Origin: Mytilus trossulus
Lineage: Eukaryota > Mollusca > Bivalvia > Mytilida > Mytilidae
DNA: 64,000 nt
Direction of reading: 5' to 3'
Assembly (NCBI RefSeq): GCF_036588685.1
Contig: NC_086383.1
Location: 51,170,448 to 51,234,447 of the forward strand
Of the stretch, positions 1-11,649 are shown one piece after another. Numbering within the stretch: position 1 is the stretch's first letter; every line of letters starts with the position of its first letter. The translations under genes and the position numbers were made by a program. A model generated the notes under the pieces. It was given only the letters and a program-made list of their open reading frames with translations, was not told the origin of the DNA and searched no databases.

Positions 1-1135
1 GCCATAAGCCCGGAATGAAGTCATGCTGGTCATTTTCCATGTCAAGTTGCGCGTTCTGTTGTGTTGGATATCGTAGTCTCATCACATTGTGCAGACCAAC
101 GCAACACTCGACAATGTTTCGTACTACATTTGGCTGCTGCATCATGGTGGTAAGTAATAATTGCCATCGTTGGGCCAGTATACCAAATGCGTTTTCAACC
201 ACACGTCTTCCTCTCGATATTCTGTAATTAGTTATCAATTGTTCATCTGTTAAGCCTCGTTGAGAATAAGGCTTCATCAGATATGTTCTCAAACCAAAAG
301 CGTCATCTCCAAGAATGAAATATGGCACATTTTTGTCATCGTTCGGCATTGGATCCGGGTCTGGAAAGCCAATCGTTTCTTCTTCCAAGCACTCTTTAAG
401 TTCAGAATGGTTGTAGATCTGAGCATCAGACATTGATCCACAACCACCAATGTCAATCCACAAAAACTTGTAATCCGCGTCAACTAATGCAAGGAGAACA
501 ACTGAGAAAAATCCCTTGTAATTATGAAAGAGTGATCCTGTATTTGAAGGACATCTAATGGCTATATGTTTGCCATCGAGAGCACCACAGGCAGGAACAT
601 TCCATTTTCGCTGGAACTCTTCAGCAATATCACGCCATTAGCGCTGTGTGGTGGGACAAGAAATTGCTTCGACTTTATATTCGTCTACAATGGCTTGGCA
701 GACTTCGGGAACAAACATAGAAATTGTATTTCGGGCAACTCTAAAGTCGTATTGTAGAGTTGGATATTTATCCCCAGAAGATAAGTGTCGTATAGTGACT
801 GCGAGCTTCAGGTCTGGTTCCAATGCTTTTCTAAGCCGGGTATCTCTCCTTTGAATTCTGGGACCTACTCTATTCAATATTTCGTCGAACATCTCGGGCG
901 GCATTCTCAAAAAGTTGAAAAACGACTGTTGATCCTCCATTCTCAACTCCTGCATCAGTCTATCATAGTGGCCAAACATAAGCCTTCTTTCCTGAGTAAG
1001 CCAGGGACGCACCCACCATGTTCTGGGTCTCCTTTGTTTTCTTTTTATCCTGAAGTAGAAAAGCGCAACTTGAGCATCAAGAAGAGCTTGTTGTCCTTGT
1101 AATGATGTATGAAGTAGAAGTAAATCTTGTTCCAT
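1..1135 (-). pseudogene. PIF/Harbinger (HARBI1-like) transposase, one in-frame stop, runs off window
   Basis: DDE-type nuclease of a PIF/Harbinger DNA transposon. Translation starts at the ATG at 1135-1133 (MEQDLLLL). An N-terminal helical region containing PRTWWVRPWLTQERR and FFNFLRMPPEMFDEIL is typical of this family. The frame stays open to the left window edge except for a TAA at 640-638, directly after ISCPTTQR. Past the stop the same frame continues with the catalytic core: first Asp in ALDGKHIAIRCP (codon 577-575), second Asp in WIDIGGCGSMSDAQIYN (codon 454-452), and Glu in RRVVENAFGIL (codon 196-194). About 375 codons are visible, near the usual full length. A single nonsense change therefore separates this copy from an intact reading frame, so it is either a young dead copy or a sequence error. 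The partner MYB-like gene is not in the window. Confidence 0.88.
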
Positions 1136-1199
1136 CGTTCAACAGTACAATTACAAATGATTCCGTCTTAAAAAAACCCACCTATATATACCATATTCA

Positions 1200-1795
1200 T
1201 CACGGGTAACAGAGATCCGATGCAAACCTGCTGCAAACGCACCGCAGACGTGGTAAAGACGTACTGCATACCGATAGGTCGTACAAAGAACGTACTAAGG
1301 TCTTTAGGAACGTAATAAGAACGTAGAATAGTCTTCGCGAGGTCGTGTTGAAAACTTCCCTAAATCACCAAGTTCTAAAAGATCGTAGTAAAGACGTAGA
1401 GCAGTCGTAGTAAGGTCCTGGTGCAATCTCCAAGAACGTAGTAAAAACGCAGTGAAGACGGATTTCAAATTTATCACGTCCGTACTACGTCCATACGGTT
1501 CATAACTAGTGTCCTCTACGTCCTTACTACGACCAAGCCGTTCTCAGTACGTTCTTATTAGGTCTTTACTGCGTTTTATCCTCAGGAAGTTCTCACTACG
1601 TTTGTTTTGAACATGTTCAAAATTATTTCACGTCCTTCACGTCCATGAAGACCTTACCATGTCCATGCAAGTTCGCAGTACGACCATATAAGTTTGCACT
1701 GCGTTCGTACCACGACTTAGAAGTTCCCACTCCGTTCGCCTACTTTTTCAGAACGCACTGGGAACGTGATAGGAACTTGGTCTAGTGTGACGGTT
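1200..1795. repeat. CGTA/ACGT-rich degenerate inverted array
   Basis: About 550 bases dense in variants of AACGTAGTAAGGAC. The left part (about 1250-1460) carries purine-rich forms such as AAGAACGTAGTAAAAACGC. The right part (about 1475-1760) carries complementary forms such as CTACGTCCTTACTACG and TTTACTGCGTTTT. The two halves are imperfect inverted copies of one another. The position just upstream of the Harbinger start suggests subterminal transposon sequence, but the other end of that element is outside the window. Confidence 0.6.
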
Positions 1796-3086
1796 GCTTG
1801 AAAGCATAATCGAGTGCACAGACTATTGTTTCCTACGAATACAAGAAGAAACCACATGAAATTAGTCCCATATTACAGCTAAATATTCTCAAAACAGTTC
1901 TGCATGTGATTCCTAAAACATTTGTTGATATAAAGTGTATACATCAATAATTTTCAAAAGTTAAATGACGGCTCCCACTTCGTACTACGGTTGGTACGGT
2001 AGCAAATCTGGAAACCTCTAATAAACGTTTTATCAGCCATTTTCTTAGATTTAAAATAGTCTACAACACAACTTGTGTAATTACGACGACAATCATAACT
2101 TTAACAGCGGTTTATGGCAAACATTTTCTAGATTATTTAGGACTCATCAATGTAACGGAGGTTATGAAAATAAAAAAAAAATCTAACATGCATGTAAACA
2201 CGATCATACCAATTGAAATTCTTGTACATTGTTATAGAAACCAAATCAGTTCATCAATTATCACTAATAAATATCAAAAGGTGATGTCAATCATAGACGA
2301 CATCATTGATTTACGTTACGGAGGATAGAAATTTAAGGAAAAACAGTTTTTTTTCTAACAGGACTTTACTCTTTTTCGATAAAGATTTACTAAGAAAAAT
2401 GTTTAATTCTGTTGTCTTGTTTGTCATTTAATTCCAATATTTACATTCATTTATATGTTTGCTGTTGGTAAGAACTGGAGTTGTCCGTTATGGAGGTTTT
2501 AAATGTCGTAACGGAGGATAGACATTTTCGAAATGAAACTATTTTGACTCCATCACTTCATAGTTGAGTATAATACATACATTATGGTGTGAAGGAAGAT
2601 GACATTATCTGTATAGAGCTAATAAAATTAAGTTGAACAGTATTCGGTTGAGGTTAAACATATTTTTGAGTGAAAGTTCATGAATCGTTACGGAGATTTT
2701 GTCAAGAACAAGTCCATTTGACTAAAAGAAACATATAACTTGATAGAAAACAGTTTTTTAGTTTGTAATGTCAATAAATTGTTTAGAAAAGCTAGCATTA
2801 AAGAGTTAAGTGTTACTATGTATCATCATTCAGATACTGGTTTGATATTAACCTCCGTAACAAAGATGGGGGTATGGATTAATACAAGCATAACAAATAC
2901 ATACAAATAATTCCTAACATAAATAATAGGATTTTTCCTGGAAAGCTGTATTATGAAACTAAAATATTATACAGCATAACATTTCATTAGTTAAAATTTA
3001 TTACTAAATAAGTTGTGAAAACTACTTATTTGAATTATTTTTTAAACGCTATATTAATTCAGACCTTAAAATTGGTATTTATATAC
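1796..3086. other. AT-rich spacer with repeated GTTACGGAGG motif
   Basis: No open reading frame of note. The motif (G)TTACGGAGG(A/T)T or a close variant recurs at about 2153, 2314, 2486, 2508 and 2687 on the plus strand, and inverted at about 2850 (AACCTCCGTAAC). The copies lie about 20-180 bases apart in otherwise unrelated AT-rich sequence. Confidence 0.5.
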
Positions 3087-3348
3087 TTATTAAAGGTATT
3101 AAGTCACATGACGTTGTAACGGTCAAGTGATTGTTTACTATAAACACGTGTGTGTGTTTATATCAAGCACATGGTGTGTGTTTACGTTCTATTTGATTGG
3201 ATGGCATATACCCGTACTGCCGGTTTTACGGGTATATGCCCTCATGATTTTCGTGAAAAGCATGATTAAGTATTACTTAAGGGGGTAGCTAGAGAAAATT
3301 AAGTTATTCGAAGTTTGCCTATAGTACGACGTAGCAGCATTCGTTATT
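3087..3348 (+). repeat. Split direct repeat A1
   Basis: The 262-bp left copy is nearly identical to 7552-7812; one A is missing in A2 at the GTGAAAAGC/GTAAAAGC position. It contains a perfect 14-bp inverted repeat at 3203-3216 and 3227-3240 (GGCATATACCCGTA) around a 10-bp centre. Confidence 0.92.
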
Positions 3349-3353
3349 GTTGT

Positions 3354-4601
3354 ATGTCTGACTCCGAGAAACTTCTAGATTCCGACCATGAATCTTTGCC
3401 AGCTGGTACTAGTGTACATTCGATGCGTGATGGTATTTCTGCACATAATACTGGGAATAACGACTTGGTGGATACTTTCACTCTGTTTAAAACCTATCTT
3501 GATGGGAAGATCGCTACTCTACACAAAGATTTGGCCGTTGGCAACGAGAATTTTGCTACCAAACTCAAGCAGGAAGTTTCAGTTAAACTCAAAGGTGAGG
3601 GCAACCAGATACAATTCAACTTTAATTGTGAAATCATGGCCGACCTCGTTAAGCTCCAGAAGCGTATTCCTGATGAAGATACAGCTTGTCTTAAATTGGT
3701 ATCTGGAGCTATCCTTAAGGTTAAGAAGCGAAATAAACTCATCCGCATTGCAGACAAATCTCCTGCAGGATGGAAAACCGTCCGTGAATATGAAAGCGAC
3801 GACCTTGCCTCCGACTCCGAAGACGAGAAGCGCATTCGTTCTGCAGAAACCCGTGCCATCAGTAGTATCAAGGAAAAGAAAAGACCTCATCCTTATAGAA
3901 CCGCTACAGCTACTGCTTCTGCTCCTTCTGCACCTATGCCTAATCAACATAACGCTAGACAAAACAACTACCAACAGCCGCCCTTTCGGACCGGCAGACG
4001 GAGGGAACCGTCATCTCAGGACATCTGTTACAACTGCAACCAGCTTGGTCACTGGCGAACTCAGTGCCCCCTCCTATTCAGTACAAAAAAACAGGTGTCT
4101 CAGGGACAACAAGGCAACAGAATTAATGATAAGTATTTTTATACTACTTTTTTAGATGAACGTAATCTTTACGGACAGTTTGAACTGTTTATGTCACATG
4201 CAAAATATTTTGATAATATTGATATTTCATCTGTTGCAAAAGGGGTGAAATATAGCTTACGCAAGCATATACAATTTTGGAAACATATAGGTGCTAATGA
4301 GTTTGTTATAAATACTATCAAAAATGGGTATGTTATTCCTTTTTTGCAGACTCCTACATCTATGTCATTTAAGAATAACAAATCTGCTAATGTCCATTCT
4401 AAATTTGTAAATGAAGCAATTTCAGAATTACTTGATATCGGATGTGTTATTGAAACTCCATTTCAACCTTTTGTTGTAAATCCGCTTAGTGTTGCAGTTC
4501 AAAGTTCGGGCAAAAAACGTCTGATTTTGGATTTAAGTGAACTGAATGTTTTTTTATTAAAAAAGAAAGAATTAAATTTGAAGACTGGAAAGTGGCTTTA
4601 A
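3354..4601 (+). pseudogene. Gag with zinc knuckle, fused in frame to the start of reverse transcriptase
   Basis: I place the start at the ATG at 3354 (MSDSEKLLDSDH) rather than the in-frame TTG upstream, which lies inside the A1 repeat. The first ~230 residues are charged and include an acidic stretch (YESDDLASDSEDEKR) and a low-complexity Ala/Ser/Pro/Gln linker. A CCHC zinc knuckle, CYNCNQLGHWRTQC, follows. The frame then runs straight into the reverse transcriptase N-terminus (HIQFWKHIGANEF; KKRLILDLSELN, RT motif 1) and ends at 4601 after a one-base slip in the A-rich stretch near 4555-4575. The RT continues in another frame. Gag would bind the element RNA. The frameshift could be a mutation or programmed slippage, but the further lesions downstream favour decay. 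Confidence 0.85.
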
Positions 4602-6130
4602 ACTATTTCACAAAAGATTGCTATCTATTTAAGTTTGATCTTAAGTCTGGTTATTTTCATTATGACGTATGTACTAAACAACAAACATATTTAGGATTTT
4701 GCTGGAACAATAAATTTTACTGTTTTACAGTTTTAGCCTTCGGTCTTTCGTCTGCTCCATATCTATTCATTAAATGTTTACGTCCAATCGTAAAATACTG
4801 GCGAGAAAACGGCGTAGATATTGTGCTTTACTTAGATGATGGACTTGGAATGGGTGAGAATAAACAAGAAGCTTCCGAATGTTCATCTTTTGTAAAAACG
4901 TCTTTGTTAGAAGTAGGGTTTCTTATTAACAGGGAAAAATCTATTTTTGAACCAGTCCAATGTTTAGAGTGGTTAGGTTTAGTTTGGAATTCGTCTGATT
5001 TTTCAATTAGTATATCAGATAGACGGATTGAAAATACCCTAGCATCATTGGTTGATGTTTTGAATAACTTTCCTAATTTCACAGCACGAGAATTGGCTCA
5101 GGTAACTGGAAAGGTAATTTCTATGTGTCCAGTCATGGGTAACATAACTAGTTTAATGACCCGTTATTTACACTGGGCTATTGAAAGCAGAGTAAAGTGG
5201 GATTTAAATTTAAAATTGGAATGTCCCGATTGTGTATTCAATGAGCTCACATTTTGGCTGAATAACATTCTAAGATTGAACAGAAAACATTTAGCAGGTT
5301 ATTCTTTTCCCCACGTGGTTGTATACTCTGATGCAAGTAATGTAGCTGCTGGTGCTTACTCGATAGATATTGACTCTAATATTTTTCATCAGATGTGGAC
5401 TTTACAGAGTTCTACTTGGAGAGAACTTCAAGCTATTGTGTTAGCATTGATGTCTTTTAAAAACCGTTAAAGAAATAAATGTGTTAAATGGCATACAGAT
5501 AACAATAACTGTGTTTTCATTGTTCAGAAAGGAAGTTCAAAAGTACATTTACAAGAGATAGCTATGAATATTTTTAAGTTGTGTTCTGAATTGAATATTA
5601 CGTTAGATGTTGTTTGGATCCCGAGATCTGAAAATACTAAAGCTGATTATATTTCAAAAATGATTGATATAGAAGACTGGGGAACAAGCATAGAATTTTT
5701 TTAATTTATAGATGATATGTGGGGTCCGCATACTGTGGACAGATTTGCGAGTAATTTAAATAAAAAATTACCCAGGTTTAATTCTAAGTTCTGGAATCCA
5801 GGTGTTGAAGCAGTTGATGCGTTCACGCAAAATTGGAACAATGAAGTTAATTGGATTGTTCCTCCAATTTCTGTTGTCTGTAGAGCAATTAAAGATTTAA
5901 TTTTATGTAAAGCTAGAGGCACTTTGATCGTTCCAAAGTGGCCTTCCTCGTCATTTTGGACAATGATTTTTAAAAGAGGTTCGCATTTGCAACCATATGT
6001 AATTGATGTTTTGGAATTTCAACCAAATCAGAACATTTTTATTCATGGTATGAATAATAAGTCCTTGTTGGGATCTTCTGAATTCGTTTCTAGTGTTTTA
6101 GCTATTAGATTGAACGCTGAGTTCACGTAA
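4560..6130 (+). pseudogene. Reverse transcriptase / RNase H of the YR retrotransposon, two in-frame stops
   Basis: Continuation of the polymerase in frame +2. RT motif A is FKFDLKSGYFH, motif B is FGLSSAPYLF and the catalytic box is LYLDDG. RNase H follows with VVYSDASNVAAGAY (first Asp), STWRELQAIVLAL (Glu), WHTDNNNC (Asp) and WIPRSENTKADYIS. In-frame TAA codons at 5468-5470 and 5702-5704 interrupt the RNase H and its end. Past them the same frame continues with a region I associate with DIRS-order polymerases (WGPHTVDRFASNLNKKLP, FWNPGVEAVDAF) up to 6130. The first stop falls between the RNase H catalytic Glu and the third acidic residue. Confidence 0.87.
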
Positions 6131-6360
6131 GAATTGACGAGAAGGCTGTTGAGCAAGGTCGCATAGTAAAGACAAGGCCAAAATTATTGGCAAGGTCGTT
6201 TGTTGATGACAAGGCCAAATTTAATAGGCAAGGTCTCACTGACAATGGCCAGTATGAAAAATAATTCTGGCAAGGTCATTTAATTATATTGTAAGCTTGT
6301 TGTATAGTAGATTATATTTCTATTTTATATGCACGTTTTTCAGATATTTTTTCATGTGGA

Positions 6361-7358
6361 ATATGGAAATCCTTGCCTAAGCCAGTCGACCGAGATTTGA
6401 CATCTTTATCTTATTGCCTACCTGAGTTCTGTCTGCGTTCGAAGGCCGAGAATACCAAAAGAAAATATTCATATGCATTTAACAATTTCTGTAAGTGGTG
6501 TAATAACTATTTAAATGTTAAACCTTTACCAGCTTCAGATTTTTATGTTTCATTGTACTTAATACACCTGTCAAAGACATTTAATTCGTATGCTAAGGTT
6601 GAAGAAGCATATTATTCCATAAGCTGGGCTCATAAACTAGCAGGCTATCCAAACCCGTGTTATTCACCGTTGTGTATATCGGTTAAAGAAGGAGCTCATA
6701 GAAAGATCGGACATGCTATTGTAAATAAAAAAGAACCAATTACACCAGATATTTTAAAGAAAATTGTTATTAAATATGGTCAAGAATGTAACAATCTTAT
6801 AGAAATTAGAATTTGTTGTATGTGTCTTATAAGCTATGCAGGGTTCTCAAGGTTTTCTGAAATGGTAAATTTAAAAAGATCGATTTAAAATTTAGTGATT
6901 CACATGTCTCTTTGCTCATAACGAAAAGCAAAACTGATCATTATAGAGAAGGCACACAGGTTTTAATTGCTAGAACAAATACACAAACATGTCCTGTTAG
7001 TATGTTGGAGAAATATTTATTATTATCTAATATTGACGCTCCATCTTCAGATTATATATTTAGATCCATGTATTTATGTAAAAAATCTAAGTCTTATAAA
7101 CTGAGAGGTCTTAAACCTTTATCATATACTAGAGTAAGAGAAATTATATTATCAGCTCTTGAATCTATCGGTTTAGATAAGTCCGAATTTGGATTACATA
7201 GCTTGAGATCAGGTGGAGCTACTGCAGCTGCATCAGCTGGCATTCAGGATAGATTATTCAAGAAGCATGGTAGATGGGCTTCATATAAAGCCAAAGATGG
7301 CTATGTAAGAGAAAATATAAAAGAAAAACTGACAGTGTCTAAAAGTTTGGGAATATAA
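6361..7358 (+). pseudogene. Tyrosine recombinase (integrase) of the YR retrotransposon, one frameshift
   Basis: Phage-integrase-fold recombinase that would insert the circular cDNA. The N-terminal SAM-like domain runs from about 6400 (FCLRSKAENTKRKYSYAF). The catalytic set is visible: Arg in GFSRFSEMV, Lys in LLITKSKTDHYREG, HxxR in LHSLRSGGATA, GRW in KKHGRWASY and the nucleophilic Tyr in KDGYVREN. A one-base slip at about 6875-6885 moves the frame between the first Arg and the Lys strand. No clear in-frame ATG is seen at the 5' end, so expression may have relied on read-through or splicing (TTTTTCAG precedes it at about 6335). About 330 codons in total. Confidence 0.88.
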
Positions 7359-7466
7359 TTTTCATAAATATACTTTATACATTGTATATGTATTACTCTA
7401 TGTTCACATCTCACATCTACTTGCATTTTTTGCTTTCTTTGTCGTTCGAAAGGCTGCTACAGCTGT

Positions 7467-7545
7467 AGGCACACTTATCCTATTTATGTGTTGTTTTATT
7501 TATTAAATAATTTATATTCGTTTGAGTTGGCGAATTAGAATATAA
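7467..7545 (+). repeat. Split direct repeat B1
   Basis: The 79-bp copy of AGGCACACTTATCCTAT... to AGAATATAA matches 8043-8121 except for a single T/G difference. It abuts A2 after 6 bases, as expected for the B1-A2 junction of Ngaro-type elements. Confidence 0.9.
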
Positions 7546-7551
7546 ATATAT

Positions 7552-7812
7552 TTATTAAAGGTATTAAGTCACATGACGTTGTAACGGTCAAGTGATTGTT
7601 TACTATAAACACGTGTGTGTGTTTATATCAAGCACATGGTGTGTGTTTACGTTCTATTTGATTGGATGGCATATACCCGTACTGCCGGTTTTACGGGTAT
7701 ATGCCCTCATGATTTTCGTAAAAGCATGATTAAGTATTACTTAAGGGGGTAGCTAGAGAAAATTAAGTTATTCGAAGTTTGCCTATAGTACGACGTAGCA
7801 GCATTCGTTATT
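7552..7812 (+). repeat. Split direct repeat A2
   Basis: Right copy of the 262-bp A repeat, with the same 14-bp inverted repeat (7668-7681 and 7692-7705). Confidence 0.92.
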
Positions 7813-8042
7813 ATGTTTACCCACCCACCCACCCCTTTTATGAGATGGTTATCGTTAATAGGAGTATATGCATTAGTACATTATATTAATATGATTTTTT
7901 CCTCTTTTGTAGATAGATTTTGATTGTGTTACTGTTACTGTATATAACTGTGCTATTGTATGATTGGACTGATGGTAGTGTGCCTGAATTTAAAGTGAAG
8001 GACTTTAGTTTGAGAATGAAATTGAATGTAATGTAATATTAA

Positions 8043-8121
8043 AGGCACACTTATCCTATGTATGTGTTGTTTTATTTATTAAATAATTTATATTCGTTTG
8101 AGTTGGCGAATTAGAATATAA
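8043..8121 (+). repeat. Split direct repeat B2, right end of the YR retrotransposon
   Basis: Second 79-bp B copy. It is separated from A2 by a unique 230-bp spacer that starts with CCCACCCACCCACC. Similarity to B1 stops at 8121. Confidence 0.9.
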
Positions 8122-11100
8122 GCTTTCAATATATACAGAATAATACGTATACATCAGTTTGCTATGGTGGTAAATGTAACCCATTTCACATTTCACATGA
8201 GCCTGGATTTAAATCTTGTGTTTTTCTCTAATGCAATTTTTAAGATGACTTTATATAACACTAACCTCTGATACGTTCATACTTATCTTGTCTTTCAAAA
8301 AATGCTAAAACTAGAAAACAACTAAAATGGTGTAAGTAAAAATTTAAAAAAAATGACAGACTAGATATAGACAGAAGAAAACAGTACTCTCTCTCTGCTC
8401 AGTTGAAATTTATTTTTTAACAGTGTCTACATTCGAATTGTACCCATTTTTTGGGAATGACTGATTTGTACAATATCAATATAAATGTACGCAGAATAAA
8501 TTTAATTTGTGAAATTTTACTTTGTGATGAACCACACCGATTCCATCAACCAATACAGCAACCATATTTTTAATCGATTGACAACATATTGTTTGACTTT
8601 TTGGTTAATTTATATTCCAAGCACAGTAGGTATTCTAGTATGTACTTATTTTGTATCGCAATTGGTTAACTTATTTGTTGTTATGATTTGAAGATTGTTT
8701 TCGCTCAAAGCATAAAAAAGAAGGTTTTTTTTTAGTTCTTAAACATGTTAAATTTAATATATTTTGAGATATTAACAATTTCCCCATAAAATCATATCCT
8801 AAAGAGTGTTTGTATCTCACATATCCTACTGATCTAACATTGAGGATACTAAATGAAATCAGACTGTCTTTTCCGTATTAGAATACCATTATTGCAATAG
8901 ACAACATACATATTTTCAAAGTATAAAGCATGTTGACTTAAGCAGGTTAAAAAATTAAAAAAAAAGATAAATTACATTCTAGCAAAAATATTTGTGTCTT
9001 TTGGATTGATGTATGTATTTTAACATTTCAGATTGATGCATCTAAGCTTTTATTATTCACCAGTGGTTTACATGAACAGAGACATATATACAGAGACAAC
9101 ACATATGATACTCGAAGAAAGACAACTTTTTTTTTTATTTACTTCCAAATGACACCATTGGGTGAAAAAAAGAGAACATCGTTTTTCGTCAGATCTTTTT
9201 TTATAATTATCAACTGAAATATGACTTTTATTAATATTTCATGATGACTCAGAAAATCCTGGGCCTTAGATTTGATGACTAACATAAACTCATAGTTGAC
9301 AGTATTCATAGTTTACCCAAATTGATGTATGCAAAGAAATTTTACAATAAATGCATAAATGTAAAAAGCAAATTAGGAAAAGTACTGAACTCCACGGAAT
9401 ATTCAAAACTGATAGTCCTTAATCAGCTGACAAATTCAGAAGATCAAACACATCAAATGATTAAAAACAAAATTGCATTTTCCTGACTTCGTACAAGCAT
9501 TTTTTATGTAGAAAATAATGAATTAAACAAGTTTTTTAAGGTTTTAAAAACTTTCACTTATATGGGAGTCGTATAAAATTCAATTATATTTACAATGATT
9601 TGTGAACAAAACAGAAAGATAAAATTATTATAAATGTCAAAAATATGGGTGTAACAATCAACATTGTATTTTAATCTAAATCACTATGAAAACAGACAAA
9701 TGTCAATAAAAAAAAATAGAATTGTTTTAATTCAATATGTTCGTACGGGAAACAAGGAACATTATTCTCATACAAAAAATTAAAATAATTCTTAATACAC
9801 ATTAATAAAAGAAATGGAATTTATAACAAAGGATAATCATAAGATATACTTGAATTGTCCTGGACCTCACTTCTGTGATGGGTATATGTTAATGGAATCC
9901 TTCTCTGAATACGGGACACACATATTAGTAGCGGTAGACCCCAATGTCCAATGATCTTCAATTTATACCGAACATTGACTGTCAAAAAAAAATGCTGACA
10001 TTCAAATTTTCAATAACAGTTAACAGCAAATACATTATCACATTAACAGCTAGCAAAGAATAAGACAATAACAGCTAACATCAAAGATATTTTCAAAATA
10101 ACAGATAACAAAGAATTTAATTGCCCCATAACAACATAACTGTTAAACCCCTTGCGCCCTTCATCTAACACTGACACATCAAGTCCGAGTGGGATAACTA
10201 TTTTACATACCAGCTGTTTCGAATTAGACGAAAAACCATTTACAATTTATAAAATCTTGTTAAGAACGCCACACAACCATTATAATATAATTTATACAGT
10301 ACTATATGATTTATACCCTTTTTGACCCCCGAACACGATGAGTAGATATCAAAACAATGTCAATTCGCCCACTGGCCAATCGGCCCAACATATATCGTCA
10401 CTTTATAAAAAAAAATCACCCCACTCTTGTTTACCCCCCCCCCCTTTTTTATTTATCGCAGGTGGGCATTTATATGAATGATACAACAATAATAAGCTCT
10501 TCATTATTTGAGATAGCAAGATGATCATAAGCTTTGTAAAAAAGTTAAGTTGACACATCTGTTCTTGATACTCGACTTTTATGTAGTATTATTGAATTCT
10601 AGTTTTGTCATCCATTGATATATATATACAAATTTATATACTTATAACATTTCCGTCTAAAGGTCTTATCTCGGGATTTCAAGTGTTTTCTGTCACGTGG
10701 TTTTCATTCATATTTGAATCAAACAATTGTCAAAGTTCAAGTAGTTTCTACAATTGTTGTGAAATTGTGAAAGTTCATTGTATGAAAATAATGTAAACAA
10801 TTATTTCCTGTTATCAGTTTCAGTTTGTTTGAAAAGGTGCGATATAGATCTTAACATATTGCACAGACATCTGGCTATAGTCGAAGACATGTTCCACTGT
10901 AGATGTCTTAGTAATTTGTGTCGTTTGGTTGCTGATCCTTTGGTATAAAAAGCCCACATTCTTTAAACTTTATAATTTGTTGGCTAATCATTCAAGGAAT
11001 CAGCAATGAACACAACTATCAACCCGGGACCAACTAATACACATTCTAATGCAATTATTTTGTAACAATTGTTCTGATTGGATGACGGTAAATTAGCGTA

Positions 11101-11640
11101 AAATTCTCAATTTCCTTGTCTGTAACTAAGGAAGCCGACATTTTGAATGGCTGAATGTATTGACATGTAATTTCTACAATAATAGGACAAATAACTCAAA
11201 TATTGCACCTAAAAATCTTCTTTTTATCAAATCTTATTATATTTTGATGCGGCACAGAAGCCAGAAAACGCCCAGTGTTTATGTTTCACGCCGGAAGCAT
11301 ACCTATGACGTTACCAAGTGTAGGGACCAAAGAAGATAACATCTTTTCGCAGAATTTTCTTTAATGAAGATTTTACACTACGCTTCGCGTCGCCAGGTGA
11401 ACTTAATTTGCGACAGTAAAACTACCGATGGACATCCTTAAAGCTCTAAATACAATACAGTTATCACTTAATTGTATTGTTCTTTTGTCAAGTACAAAAC
11501 ATTACTATACTCGTTAGTGACTTTTTATACATATACATGTATTAAACATTAAAAATTTCGTTTTCATTTTATATTCTTATAATAATAAAGTACTTAGTAG
11601 CTATAACATTTCAGGACACATATACATGCACCTATCATAA
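8122..11640. other. AT-rich intergenic DNA, no gene recognised
   Basis: No coding region supported on either strand; all open frames are under about 65 codons. There is a patch of imperfect AATAACAG(C)TAACA repeats at about 10,005-10,140 and a C-rich tract near 10,430. Otherwise I see nothing specific. Confidence 0.6.
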
Positions 11641-11649
11641 AAGAAAGGT

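Larger units (their letters stand above)
3087..8121 (+). mobile_element. Ngaro/PAT-like tyrosine-recombinase (DIRS-order) retrotransposon
   Basis: The element is about 5.0 kb, with Gag, reverse transcriptase, RNase H and tyrosine recombinase in that order and split direct repeats arranged A1 (3087-3348), ORFs, B1 (7467-7545), A2 (7552-7812), B2 (8043-8121). This geometry is the hallmark of Ngaro and PAT elements, which integrate by tyrosine recombinase through a circular intermediate and leave no target duplication. True DIRS1 has inverted ends, which are absent here. All domains are present, but the coding region carries two frameshifts and two in-frame stops, so this copy is probably inactive. 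A1 and A2 differ by only a few bases, which suggests a fairly recent insertion. Confidence 0.9.

Noticed and set aside
3388-4155. Overlapping frames of up to 255 codons across the Gag region
   Set aside because: Shadows of the Gag frame, which carries the zinc knuckle and continues into RT.
5468-5704. In-frame stops in the RNase H region read as programmed recoding
   Set aside because: Two stops plus two frameshifts in one copy, with no visible recoding signal, fit decay better.
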